A stretch of 64,000 nt of DNA from Bidens hawaiensis. Lineage: Eukaryota; Streptophyta; Magnoliopsida; Asterales; Asteraceae. Positions 34,446-47,910 of the stretch are shown here, one piece after another; position 1 is the first letter of the stretch, and each line of letters starts with the position of its first letter. The notes under the pieces were generated by a model, which worked only from the letters and a program-made list of their open reading frames with translations, was not told where the DNA came from and did no database searches. The translations under genes were made by a program, and so were the position numbers. Where the stretch lies: the NCBI GenBank assembly GCA_021521415.1, contig JAIQDT010003862.1:62001-126000 (forward strand), given 5' to 3'.

Positions 34446-35347
34446 TTTAACACTAAAACGTGGAAGTAGGTAGAATCCAGAAACAATATTATTATAAAAT
34501 TAAAATGGATAATAAATGTTTCAACGTCACTCGTTGAGTCATCATCGCAAATCCCCACACTTTTCTACATCTTTCTCACTTATACTCTGACCATATATAT
34601 ATATATACATACATATAACAACACTGTGTAATTAACTACCCACCAACCACACGTACTACAATCAATCAATTCCCAGATCAGAGGAACAACATGGTGGGCG
34701 GAGGAAAATGGAGGTGCTGCGGTGATCAGGAAACTTGGGATATAAATAATATCCCAAGTTTTAATACACACACATACATACGTGTATGCATAATTCAAAT
34801 CACACTTACGGTGCGGAGTATACGAAGTGAAGAAAAAGTCCACATGGTGGCGTCTTCGTAATTACTCTTCTACGAAATTGCCAACACACTTTCTTTTGTC
34901 TTTGCTTCATACTATTCGCGCGTTAAAGGTGATTTGTACGTGATCTCAACATGTGTAAAAAGATAACATTTAAAATAACGGAGTTATCTCTACGAGCCAC
35001 AAGCTGTCTCGAGCTCTTTATGAGCCAAGCTCGAGCTCAACATTTCATCTCGTTAAGGTAGCCGAGCCAAGCTGAGCTGGTACCTTTAACTTTGAGATCG
35101 AGCCCAACCTGGCTCGGCTTGTTTACATATATCCTTCATAGTGACTGAAGAACATGACACATGTCTAGTTGCTATAGGTGTTCGCTAAGTATGTGAATAA
35201 GTGGATAACTATTGCAACTCCTTTCCAAGGTATAACTACATTTCTTTTCACTTTTTGTTGCCATAATATTGATTGTTCTAACTTACAATAGTATTCAGAA
35301 TTAGTAACTAATTTGCGCTAGCTAATGTTTACGTATATGCGCATCAG
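34446..35347. other. Intergenic: AT run, hairpin and GAGCTCGAGC-type repeat
   Basis: A perfect 13-bp hairpin occurs at 34731-34761 (AAACTTGGGATAT, loop AAATA). A 56-codon open frame starts at 34691 (MVGGGKWRCCGDQETW) but has no known relative. At 34980-35125, GAGCCAAGCTCGAGCTC repeats match a degenerate motif common in plant DNA transposons. From 35247 the sequence is the intron leading into the LCAT-like exon. Confidence 0.4.
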
Positions 35348-37063
35348 GTGCACCAGGATGCATAAATGATTCCCTTTTAACCGGATTGCAATTTGTGGAG
35401 GGACTTGAAAGCTACTTCTTTGTATCAAGGTGGTCAATGCATCAACTAGTAAAACATAATTATTTTGACTCATTTGAGAAAATAATTAGCTATTAAAACC
35501 GAAACCCGTCAAGTTTTTTTTTCGTGTTTTCAGTTGGTAGAATGTCCGTCTGTATATGAGATGCTTGCTAATCCAGAGTTCAAATGGAAAAAGGAACCTG
35601 AAATTGTGGTATGGAGAAATAACTCAGAAAACGAACAAGATTCGGTCAAAAGGGCAACATACGGCATATCTGGATGTGTGGGGCTGTTTGAAGAAGCATT
35701 CAAGGACAATGAGGTATTTTCTTTGACCAAAAAAGTCAAAAGCCCGAAATTCGAAGCTTCTTTCTGAGTTAGTAAATTGACCCACAGAGTCAATGACCCG
35801 AGATTTGAAACTTCTTTCAGAGTTAGTAAGTTGACCCAAAAAGTCAAAAACCCCAGATTTGAAACTTCTTTCAGAGTTAGTAAGTTGACCCAAAACGTCA
35901 GAACCTGATATTTGAAGTTTCTTTCCAAGTCAGTAAGTTAACCCAAAAAGTCAACATCCCGGGATTTGAATCTTCGTTCTGAGTTAGTAAGTTGACCCAA
36001 AAAGTAAAAAACCCGGGATTTGAAACTTCTTTCTAGGTTTGTAAGTTGACCCAAAAAGTCAAAAACCCGGGATTTAAAACTTATTTCTGAGTTAGTAAGT
36101 TGGCCCAAAATGTCAAAACCCGAGGTTTGAAACTTCTTTATGAGTTAGTAAGTTGACCCAAAAAGTAAAAAACCCAGGATATAAAACTTCTTTCTGTGTT
36201 AGTAAATTGACCCAAAAAGTCAAAAACCCGAGATTTGAAACTTTTTTCTGAGTCAGCAAAATTGAAAGAAGTCAAAACTCTCGTATATACTGTTAATGAC
36301 TACAGACTACATGTAATCAGAAGTCAACTCTTTTGTCTTGTTCAACCATGGCAGATTGAATACAACAAGAAGACTATACCATTACCATTCAATCAAGATA
36401 TCTACAAATGGGCTGCTACTACACGCAAGATGCTAAACAACGTGCAGCTACCCGAAGGGATTGATTTCTACAACATTTATGGAACATCATGGGATACACC
36501 TTTTGATGTTTGGTATGTTTGACAAAGGTTGCATTTAAAACATAATGCTGTATTATTTTGTGTTTTCTGATTGAAATGTGTGTGTAGTTATGGTTCAGAA
36601 ACGGATCCAATTAACGACCCGTCTGAAATATGCCATACATTGGTAAGCCACTCAAATCCATCAATTACCATTCAAAACGAACCGTTCGACCTGAACCTAT
36701 TTCAATTTGTTAACATTGAGAATGTTTACTGTTTGTTTTGTGCAGCCTGAATACTCATACGTGGATGGAGATGGAACGGTCCCAGCTGAGTCAGCAATGG
36801 TATTGTCCCTGCATTTAGTATTATATATATTGTGTGTGTTTAAATGTTTAATAATCTGGTCAAACATCATTGACCCGGAACTGAAATGTGATGTACAGGC
36901 AGATGGATTTGACGCAATAGAGCGAGTAGGAGTCCCGGGTGCTCACCGGCCATTACTAAGAGATGAACCTGTATTTGAATATATACGGAAGTGGTTGGGA
37001 ATCCAAGAACTGAGCAGGTCTCGGGTGAAGAGCTCTAACGTTGTTGATGTCGGTTCGTCTTGA
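35348..37063 (+). pseudogene. LCAT-like 4-type acyltransferase/phospholipase, 3' exons only
   Basis: Six exons fit GT-AG introns with agreeing phases: 35348-35448, 35534-35713, 36355-36512, 36588-36642, 36746-36799 and 36899-37063. The product reads APGCINDSLLTGLQFVEGLE, then ECPSVYEMLANPEFKWKK, NIYGTSWDTPFDV, YVDGDGTVPAESA and GAHRPLLRDEPVFEYI, ending near residue 237. It matches the C-terminal half of plant lecithin:cholesterol acyltransferase-like 4 enzymes, lipases of the alpha/beta-hydrolase fold. The catalytic Asp (in DGDGTVP) and His (GAHR) are present. The exon with the nucleophilic Ser (GHSMGG) should lie upstream but is not seen between the Helitron end and 35348. The exons show no frame damage. 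It is therefore either a recent truncated copy or a gene whose 5' part moved; enzyme activity is unlikely. Confidence 0.8.
35736..36262. repeat. ~54-bp minisatellite in an LCAT-like intron
   Basis: About ten units contain GAGTTAGTAAGTTGACCCA, AAAAGTCAAAAACCC and GATTTGAAACTTCTTTCT, spaced about 54 bp (for example 35765, 35820, 35874, 35982). The array fills most of the intron between 35713 and 36355. Several overlapping open frames here on both strands are products of the repeat. Confidence 0.95.
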
Positions 37064-39006
37064 ATTACGAATGTTTTTGTGTCCTGGTAATTCATGATCT
37101 AAGAACATGCAAAAGTATTTGTAGGTTATTGTCATCATTGATGGGAGTTGTATTCTTTGTGAAATAAGAGTTGACATTATGGGTTCTCATGCTAAAATCA
37201 TAATGTAACAGGCGACAAAATTGTTAGATCAGTCGTTAGATATGTTGTATCACTTTGTATGTCTCAAATATATGTTATTTATACGGTGATGTTGTATTGT
37301 GTTACATGATATTAGACCATATAGTCATTAGTATTAGTCTAGGGTCAATTGTGTAGCATGTGGTCGTTAATATTAGACTAGACAACCGTCTTTTAAGCTA
37401 TTTTAATTTTTTTATAACAAATGGTCAAATAAGTAGTGTTTTTTTAAGTATACTAATTTTTATAGTTAGTTTTTTATTGTTGTTTTTAATATAAACTTTA
37501 TTCAATATCGACCCGTCGTTACATGTTTATTTTTATTACAGTAATATTTAGACGAGAACTCCTTTCGTGAGGTTTATATTGATGTAAAAGTCATCGCAAC
37601 TGACCCCGCCGTATTCATTTTTTGAATCCACCGCGCGCGTAGCGTAGTGTGGGTAATTGCTTGGTTTCATTAAATAAAGTATTTGATGCTTACTGTCATC
37701 ATTTTTGACATCTAAATGCCAATGTTGTATAATGTGTATGTAACATATTATTTCATACGTGTGAAAATGTTTTTATATGCCAATAGAAGTATCCATATTT
37801 AGGGTGAACGAAGTGGAAGAAAAGATGGAGCGGGTAACGATCGGTATCAGTGGTAACACCATTCCGCCCTAGGCAGTATCGACGCTAATTTCATCTCTAG
37901 CGGGTTGGTGATGCCAACTTCATGAAAGAATAAGAGAAAATAGATCCCAGCGGGTTGGAAGATCAAGAAGAATGGCACAAGATGGACGGGAACACCATTT
38001 TCCCGATCCTCCAACCGGCGGGACTCGTTTCTTTTTTCATGGCTCAATCACCAACCCGCTAGAGATACAATTTAGCTTTGGTACCGGCTCCATCGTTTGT
38101 TCCACTTAGTTCACCATTATAATTGCTTCCCTCTTTAAGTTGTATATGTATAGAATTGATACGCCAATGAATTTAAAAGATAAATCTATAATAATCGAAG
38201 TATCATGAACAGATTTTCGTAAGAGGATTGGTTAACCCTCAATTTTGATTCTACATTTCCATGTGGTGGTGGTTGTCTGTTTGGAGGTTTTTCAGGTCAA
38301 TGGTTATTGCCCTGCTGCGGTTGGCGACGATCATTGGTGTTGTGAGGGATTTTCATTCTTCCCTTAGATACCTCTTTACGAGTAGCTCATGTCGATATCT
38401 TTGTTGCCTACGATTGCTTTGTTCACTGGAACTTTTATAAGATGCTAAATTGGGTTATGGATCTGTTGTCCTAATTTTTAGATCGGGGGTAATCTGATCT
38501 GATAAATTGGTTTATGGATGTGATGATTGGTGTGGCGAGTTTTGTTGCAACCATGATGCGGTTCTGAGCCTATTATGATTACACCTGCTGCTGAGAAAAA
38601 CTATGGTTTAAACGTTCTGATTAATCAATCTTTCATCTGTGTTGATGCCGAAGATCTGGTGATAATGGTACTAGGTGCACGATGGTAATCGGTGGTGTGT
38701 GACATCAGTATGTATTTCATTTTGAAATTATAAAGCATCAGACAAAGGGGATGGGCATTACCCTACTGCTTTGATGAATCTCTCATTTGTTTTATTTGTT
38801 TATGTATTCAGTTAGTTTATTATTGTGTGATATTAGAAACTTATACTAATTACAACCAAACTGATTTGTTGAGCTTTGTCTGTGTTAATTGTATAAGCCA
38901 ACGAACTTGAATTCCCAGTTATAATATTTTGGTATTTGCAGCATAGGAAGCTTGGGTAAAGATAATAGTACAAGAAATCAAGAATAGTCTCAATAGTAAT
39001 CATGAA
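37064..39006. other. Intergenic, with a foldback MITE candidate
   Basis: The first ~250 bp is the probable 3' UTR of the LCAT-like locus. No gene is recognised after that. A foldback element occupies about 37801-38120 (separate entry). The stretch 38230-38720 reads as degenerate coding-like DNA, but I found no family. Confidence 0.45.
37801..38120. mobile_element. Foldback/MITE candidate (about 320 bp)
   Basis: The left side, GGTGAACGAAGTGGAAGAAA with GATGGAGC, matches the reverse of the right end (GATGGAGCCGG and CACTTAGTTCACCAT). A second pair, CATCTCTAGCGGGTTGGTGAT, also occurs inverted near 38050. The ends pair imperfectly over about 120 bp. I could not settle a target duplication. Confidence 0.5.
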
Positions 39007-41355
39007 TCTATACATACTATTAAAGCAAGATATATTTTTCACTTGTTAAGCTTCTAGGGCCTCCACATCATGTCACCTCAAGGCCATGTCACCCATTACC
39101 TTTCTTAATCAAACCAACTCATCCACTAACCAATATTTAAACAATAACATTTCTTAATTTTTTACCCTAATCAACTTTTTCTCTCTTTCACCTATTAATA
39201 AATTCCAGCGAATATCATTCAAGATTTTTATCAATTTTCCGGTAAGTTTGTATTTTATAATAACTTATTATTTAGTTTTTCCGGTAACACCTTCCGGTTG
39301 TTTATCTATTTATTTCCGGCAACCTTATTATTGATTCCGGTTATTGTTTCTTCTAAACTTTTATGTTTATTCTCATTGTTAACTGATTTTATTAAAATCA
39401 GTTTAGGTTGTAAATCATAAACGGGCATGAAGGTAATATTTGGACGTTTTCCGTTTTTACGGTAAGTATTTCCGGTAAGACTCAATGTTAAATTTTTTCC
39501 GGCTATGTTTTATACCTATAATGATGGTTGCTTTACATTATTTCAGGTTATTTACCCGTTTAATTTGCTGAAGATTTCATTTTAGTTTGTTAATCAAAAT
39601 CTTATATTCCATTGTTACGTTTTTCCGGTAAGTATTTCCGGTTAGTTTTTTCGGTAATATTTTCCGTATATCAATATTAATATTCTTTTTTTTATTATTT
39701 CAGTTATGTCACACCCCAACCAAGGGTGTTACAAGTTAACATTTTCCGGTAACATTTTCCGGTGAGTGTCACGGCTTATACAATCTTTTTTCCGGTAACA
39801 TCTTTAAATTTCGTTTTTCCGTTAACACCTTTAAAATTTTCCTGTTATTAGGTATAATTAAAATAATCCATATTGTGCTAAAGATCCTAGAAAATTGCTG
39901 ATTTTGGGAGGCCTAATCAGAACCGTTGATTTAGATGACTTTTGTCATTGACTTGGTCAAGCACTCCAGTTGACTGGGCCTCAAAGTACATGTTTTTGCC
40001 TTTCATGCTCATATTATTATATCAATAATAACTTCATAATTTCTTTTTATTTATATTATTTTTATGTGATTTTCTTGTAATTATGAAATTCGTTTTAAGT
40101 TACCAAGTAGAGCTCATGGTTGAATTTCAAATATGGTAAAAAAGTCTTTTATTATTATGGTAAATTATAACTTTATCAATATGGTAAATTTTATACTATA
40201 TATGGTTGAATATTTGAATGCGTAATACTTCAAAGAATTAAAATATTGTTGAAATTACATCATTTTAGAAAAGGGACCACCTAGTCAAATCTTATATAAA
40301 ATGACTAAAATCTAAATTTAGTAAATAAGTAAATAGATTGATAGCCATAAAAGTTTTTAATTAATTTATTGTTCTAGATTGTATATAAAAATCAAAGATA
40401 CATAGGAGATTTTCACTATTTCGTTTTTATAGTAACACCATTCAAATTTTTTGATTATAAATTATAACAATAATTTTTCATTTGTTCACATAATTCAAAT
40501 CTTTCATAATTTGTAATTTATTTTTTATCTGATATGAATATTAATATTCGATTTTGTCATTTCAGGTTATTGTCCCCAACTTGATATAAGCTAATTTCAT
40601 GGAGCATTTGTTGATAAGATGTCTTTTTTTTTTAATATTGATGCATATTTGTTTTAGTATTCATGTATTTATTTTTCACAATTTATGTAATTTAATTTAT
40701 TATTATATAATCAGGAAATGAAATTTAATTGATTATTCTATAAGAAATTAAATTATCTATAGTAATATAATCAATATTCTATCGGTGTTGGTCAAAGTCC
40801 AATCAAACACTAATGTCAACGCAATTTAAAACATTATTATACTTTCCAATATTATCTTACTTTATATTTTTAAATTTATACACAATTAATATGGCAGTTT
40901 AGAAATCGATTTTCCCCATTCAAATTCCGATTCTCACCATTTATATTAAGTTTACAAAAATGTGTTAAATAGTTTGATTTTCACCAGTTATGCAAAAACC
41001 AAATTTTAATGAATTTGTTATGTTTGTATAGTATTTGGAAAGTATTATACAAAACCGAATTTGAATAAAAAAGATTTTACTTTTAATAAGCATTTCTAAA
41101 TATTTAAAGTTATTGTGATTTTTAATGTCACTTTCAAATAAATTTATTAATATATTTATTCTCATGTCAAAAAATATATATATATCTAAATGAATATTAA
41201 AATCTCATTCTCACCATTTATATGAAATTTACAAAAATATGTTATACAATTAGACTTTCACCATTTGTTAAAAAACAGAATTTGAATAAATTAACGATTT
41301 GACTCAATTTGACAATTTATATTAAATAGGTTTAAATAACATTTACGTATTAAAC

Positions 41356-41387
<32 letters not shown>

Positions 41388-44382
41388 ACTGAATATCATA
41401 ATCCGATTCTTACCATTTATATGAAATTTACAAAAATATGTTATCAGTTTTACTTTCACCATTTGTTAAAAAACCGAATTTGAATAAATTAACAATTTGA
41501 CTAAATTTGACCATTTATATTAAATAGGTTTAAATAACATTTACATATTTAAACATAATTATCATTCCTAATTTAACTAACTTTTTCAACCTTTTTTAAT
41601 TTTTTTAATACTATCCATAACTTAAACATAATTATAAAAATTTAATTGATTTGACTATATTAATGTTTTTCAAAACAGTTTTGAATTTAAATGATTGACT
41701 GTTTTCTATAACACCCAAGTTATTTAAGTTATGGAATAATAAAAGTCACATTTAATCATGCATTATGAATTATGTTTACTGTTTAATATGATTTCTTTAA
41801 TGTTTATTACGATCTGATATTAGTATTCACGTAATGTGAGATATAATTTATTATGTTACAACCAACTATTTTGAAGAGCATGAGGTTTTTCAAATGCATC
41901 AATGTCATATGTAATTCACATGTTGTATTGGCGGTGTCAAAGTAAGCAATTTCAAAGTATATGGAAACTTTGAATGATTATATTGTAGTATTGTTTAAAA
42001 ATGTTTGTCAAAACATGCTCGGGTCACATATCGAAACATGTTCGGGAAAATGCGGGTTCCGAGTAAAATGATTTTAGTTCAAATGCGCATTTATGTTAAC
42101 GAATATTTCCTTATTATAATTTTTTAATTACTGTGTTTAAATTAAGGTAACCAATAAATTATTATTATTATTATTAATTAATAAATATATTTATGTTTTT
42201 ATAGAGATTCTTATAATACGTGTATTAGTTAGGTTAACCAAATATTAATTATTAATTAATGTATTTCTGATTCTATTGAAATTCCTATAATTTTCATGTT
42301 TTTATTAAGGCAAACAAAAATTAACTAGTATTTAATGTATTTTCGTTTTTTTATACAACCATATAAATCCGTATTTTAAACTTTTAATTAAGGTCACCAA
42401 ATCGTGTTTAAAGTTATTGAACAAAGTATGATCTATAAGTTTATGAGGTTAAGAGTAAATTCGTAGCTATAAGTGAAGCAAATAACATTTTGTCCTTTTT
42501 AAATTTTGATGATTGTCTGCAGATTAAAGAATGGGCAAAGACACATGGTATCATTAATCCGAAAGCCAGACACTTTAATTCTTATTAGCTAAGAGGTTAT
42601 TTTAAATGTTTGTTTTTTTAGTTTAACACTTTTTGACATTTGTTGCTTAAATTTTTTCTTAACATTCATAACATATTTAAACTTGATTAAATACGAAATT
42701 TGACCAATTAGCTACAAACTTTTAAAGCTTTTCATACTCTTCAATATTAATAAACTTTTTCATTTTCCTATATTTGACAATTTTTTTAATTATGCCTAAA
42801 TATAAAAATTAATGTTTAAAATAAACACACCATTTTATTATTTCAAAAATAATAAAACTTGTTATATTTTTTAGAAGTTGACTAATTAACTAATTTGATT
42901 TTAAAATTTTTATAATTATGTCAAAATTATTTATTACAATACAACTGTACTAAATATTTTTTTTTTTGAAATCTATTAATATTATTTTATTCATAAAAGT
43001 GAACCATAACTTTGGATTTAATAGATCTAACTACAAAGTCATTGAATGTCTCTTATACAAAAGTTAAAATAAAAATTCTTTTATAATAATTTGTATATTT
43101 ATTGATTACAGTTTTATTTAATTATATGTTTTTGTTCATATACAAAGCATGTATGGATGATTTAACTTCATTAAAATTTTTATTAACGAACACTATAATT
43201 ATGATTTGTCAAAATCTAAAAATATAATCTAGCTGTAGTAGTATCCCAATATCAACAAACATTACTTGACTAATTCTCAATTACATCTAAAAGATTTTGA
43301 TAATTTTCAATCTCAAGAAAGTTTAAATTTTTTTATTTGATCAATTTTTAATTATGTTTAAATGTTAAGATGCATGCCTAAAATAAACCACTAATATTTC
43401 GATAACCATTATATAATCATAGCTCATTGTCTCTTACACCTAACAAAATTCAAATAAGAGCCAGTCATGAGCAATATTTAACGAAGAAGTAGCTCAAAAG
43501 AAAGTGTATGGAATATGTATAATTTACCGAAACAAATATGACCTTTTAAAGTTAAATGTTAGACATTTTGATTAAAAAGTGGATTTTTTTTTCAAGATGG
43601 TAAGTCACTAACCATATATTTTTTTCGAGTTTAACATTTGTTAGAAGTAATTCGAATTTGCAACAGCCATGTTCAAGAGATTCGCAATACAAAGTTTATC
43701 ATTCATTTCAAAGTTTATACTGTTTGTATAAATGAGACAAATGTTATGGGTTATTAGTTTACTTGTAATTGGTATCATATTATCCGTTTATGTTATTAGA
43801 TTAAATATATTTTGGTATATTGTTAGTTTATACTAGCTGGAATATTATGAATTTGGATAAATGACACGGGTTTGAAAAATTTAAGTATTTTCTTTTACAA
43901 GTTCTTATGTTGTTACTTTTATAAATTTAATCGTGTGTAACACACATAATTGAGTTTCTTATATATGTCTATATTTATATGCTAATTTTTACATTTACAC
44001 ATTATTTTTTTAGTTCTAAATAAGTCTCTAGATATTTATTTTAACATAAACTCATTATGACATACATTAACATTTTAGTTTAATACTTAATCATATTCCA
44101 TGGTTTGTTTTGTTTTTCAGGTTATAAAGCAAAATACTTTTGTTTTTGGACGGATATTTTGAAGTTCATGCTGGGATAATACAGTTAATCTCTAATCTTT
44201 CATGACTTTGCAAATATACTCAAGTTTGTGTAACTATTAACTTTTTATGTACACAATGTGAGTATCTAATATTTTGGTTAGGCCATCCGAACGTTAATAT
44301 ATTATTATCTATTTATAAAATTTTATGGTTGTCTATATAGATTTTGTTATTAATCTATTTCAACACACGGGTACTATCCTAG
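39007..44382 (+). mobile_element. Helitron candidate (5.4 kb, decayed)
   Basis: It starts TCTATACATACTATTAAAGC after an A, like the 5' end at 20621. It could end at 44382 (ACACGGGTACTATCCTAG before T) or at 45024 (GGGTCAAAATACTAG before T). The first kilobase has many TTTCCGGTAA motifs. Its 3' part (42640-44400) is a diverged relative of 30225-31830. No intact coding region is present and the hairpin is unclear, so boundaries are tentative. Confidence 0.4.
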
Positions 44383-45149
44383 TACAACATTATAATAAGG
44401 CACTACTAATACCCTCACACTTAAGACTTGACAAGTACTTTCCTTTTCTTAAACCACAAACCAAAACACATTTATGTGTGCTTTTTGTTTCATTGTGGAT
44501 ATTGTTTGGAGTTGATTTTGGGTTAATTTCATTTCATATTTAGTTTTATTTTTGGACGAATGATCTTCGATTTTGATTTGAAAAAAGATGAATAAAGAAG
44601 TTATATGAATATTACCATTTCACCCATTTGAAGAACCTGGACAGTCCAGTGTGATGATGACCCGAGTTTGGATTTTTTTTTCGTCCTCCATAGTTTTCAC
44701 ATGTTTCAGTTGTTTTTGACTCTTGAAAGTCAACATGTTGCGTTGTTTAGTCCATAGTTTGTTTTTTTCTTTTGTTTTTTAATTATTCGAATCTTGAAGT
44801 TGTGCCTTTCTTTTCAAGTTTTGTTAGTATATTTCTTCTTTTCATTTATATTTTGAGTATTGTTGGTCTTTCTAAACTTTATGAATTTTCTGTTTCTTTA
44901 TCGTATCTTGGTGCACTCCATGTGTTCGATAAAATGTCATTCTTTTTTACGACTATGGTTTCACTCCATGTGTTCGATAAAATGTCATTCTTTTTTACGA
45001 CTATGGTTTGGGTCAAAATACTAGTTGTTATTTTAATTTAAACTTGGTAACGCGTTGTTTTGGTAAGTAGTTAGGCTAGGGGTGTGCGTGATTTGCAGTT
45101 GGTGAATACGAAAGTACGTCTCATGATGGAAATTTGCAGTGGCGAATAC
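44383..45149. other. Intergenic, with a 48-bp tandem duplication
   Basis: CACTCCATGTGTTCGATAAA begins a 48-bp unit at 44914-44961 that is repeated exactly at 44962-45009. An 89-codon frame across it (44772-45041) is hydrophobic and unrecognised; I do not call it a gene. A second Helitron-like end, AATACTAG, lies at 45017-45024. Confidence 0.5.
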
Positions 45150-46605
45150 AACGGTACTACTCATGATGGAACTTCGTTTTTATGATGATACAATTGATAC
45201 TCTAGTTGTTGTAACACCCTGAACGCAAATTGTACATACAAGACACATGAATGAGATGATAATATGTTTGGATCATGTGGAGTGTGTCAAGTTTCCATGA
45301 TTCGATGTTTCCTCTTAATGAAATATGGAATAGTTGATTGTGTGAGTTAATGTGGTTTGCAATGTGATGGTATGTTTTTATATAAATCTAACCATAAAAT
45401 GAATTACTAATTACTTTAATATAAATCCTGAAGATATTTTTTTTATGTAATAACTTGTCATATTTTTACACCTTATTATGAATTTCATGTTATGCAAGCA
45501 AACAGAAACGGAAACAAATAGTTACATCATGATAAATGGATTCGGGATTATATAGTTATTGTTGGCATATTTTGCTGATTTCCATTAAGAGAGTGTTGTC
45601 TACGACTCTACGTGATATGTATTAGTTAGAAATCCAAAAAATTGTTTGTAACATTCGCTTTAATAACAAAATAATTTAAGATGTAGAAATAAGAGAGTTC
45701 TTTTTTTTTTTCACATGTAATGGTTTATTACCTTTTGCGGTCCATTAGGTAAACAATGAGAGGACATGTGCTTGTGCTTTCTTTTTGATAACGTTAATTA
45801 GCGCGCATTGACTGTAATCCAAAATGGACAATTTAGAGACAGACAAAACCATTGATGATGATCAATATCTCAAATCCCTTCGGATTGAAACTTCAGTTCT
45901 TCAATTCTCACTATAGAAATAAAATCAACAAATGCTACATTCCTATTGTAAATATATCCACATTGGTTTCTGTAATATTTATCAAAGCAATTATAGAAGA
46001 TAATAATATATACGATCATTACAAGATGAACAAGAAGATCGAGTACCTCATATATGGTTTTTATGTTGAATTCATTATAGTATTTGGTGACTTCTAAGCT
46101 ATAAATGATGCCATGTTTAGATGCTAACAAATTTACTTTTGATTTATCGTGAATTGAGAAAATAAGATATCTCCAGTTATTTGCGGGACCTTTCTTCATA
46201 AATATAAGAGAGTTTTCAGCATCTTTAGGTCCATTATTAAGTGAGATCAAGTGTTCTTGATCTCTATAAAGGTAGCAAAGTCTTCATAAATCATTTTAAC
46301 CCATTTTACCTAGAAAAGAACATACTTGTTTGTAAAAGAAAAACTCCATTTAAATTATTTGAGGAGTTGAATGTCCAAGAATTCATATATTGGTTGATGA
46401 ATCAAGATGCAATTAAATATTATGATCATTAAATATTGGATGTGAGATGTTTATTTATAAATGACTTTCTAAAACTAGAAAAACAATAACATGACATCGA
46501 TATTTTAACGACGTATAGAACTTATGTTACGTTATTAATTTATAGGTCATTAACTTGGTAAATTTAACTTCATTAACAGATACTTATAAAGTTTTTTTCC
46601 GTTTA

Positions 46606-46891
<286 letters not shown>

Positions 46892-47495
46892 TTAATAATT
46901 TCAACTTTCACCTTACCACTCCCAACTTTCATGTTATTTGTTTATGTCACTTGTCACTAACTAAACGCTAACAATGTTAGACGTGTACGTTTTATTTATA
47001 TGAGCCGGCATGCATATGTGTCATATATGGGTCCCATATAGCCACCTTATCACATCTTCTTCATCAATAAATTCTAGCCACCTCCACCACCACCAACCTC
47101 CACCGCATGTCACCATCATCATCACCACCGGATATGAAATGCAGTTGGTGTTAAATTGACCGAAATGCCCTTTACAAACAAAGGAATACTATCAAATAAA
47201 ATTTGGCCAATTACATGTTAAAATGATCCATCTACCTTATTGAGCTTATACGTAGTAGTAATTAAAGAAGAGGTTAACTAAAAAGAATTACAAAGCACCG
47301 GTGAATGTAAAGTAAAGTAAATCAGAAGTAGAAGTAGGTAGGTTGAACAATAATCACCGACGATGAACCAATTCGCCCGTTAACTCATCATTGACTCTGA
47401 ATTCTGATTCAGATCAAAGCGACCCTAATTCATCCGATCATTGTTACCAACTCAGCTGAGCAAATTTCTATGCTTTGCTTTCTACGGCTCAACCG

Positions 47496-47522
47496 ATGAT
47501 GATGATGATGATGCAGCAGGAG
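47496..47522 (+). pseudogene. Poly-Met/Gln first-exon remnant in copy B
   Basis: Six ATG codons, two CAG and GAG are followed by GCAAGT. It is homologous to 7395-7421, with trinucleotide copy-number differences. The gene body is not recognised. Confidence 0.35.
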
Positions 47523-47834
47523 GCAAGTTATTATTATTATTATTATAACTAATTGCATTTTGGTTGATTGATGTTTTAATGCTCTTAATTAACATCCATT
47601 GTTTGTTTTTTTTTAATTTATTTCACTCCAGATAATAATAACAAGGGATTTGTTTATGGTCTAACTAACAACATTTTTATCCAGTTTCTAAATAAATAAA
47701 TAAATAATTAATTAGCGTCTTTCTTAATATGATCAGTCATAAGTAACCTATTCTTTTCTTTTCTTTTGAATACGTTGATCTAGGGATTGATTGATTGCTT
47801 ATTTAAACTTTGAATGAATACCTTATAATGCCTC

Positions 47835-47868
<34 letters not shown>

Positions 47869-47910
47869 GTTTTATAAGCATCTTCAAACAGTTTTTTTCA
47901 TAAACTTCGA

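Noticed and set aside
35530..35928. Minus-strand frames with repeated FWVNLLTLKEVSN
   Set aside because: They are antisense to the LCAT-like exon and its intronic minisatellite; the plus-strand exon explains the openness.
37610..37660. Helitron 3' end at CCGCGCGCGTAGCG
   Set aside because: GC-rich as such ends often are, but no stem followed by CTRR and T at the right spacing.
45870..46250. Minus-strand 126-codon frame (PANNWRYLIFSIHDKSK) as a gene
   Set aside because: The homologous stretch in copy A is not open and no family is recognised; it looks like chance openness in duplicated AT-rich DNA.
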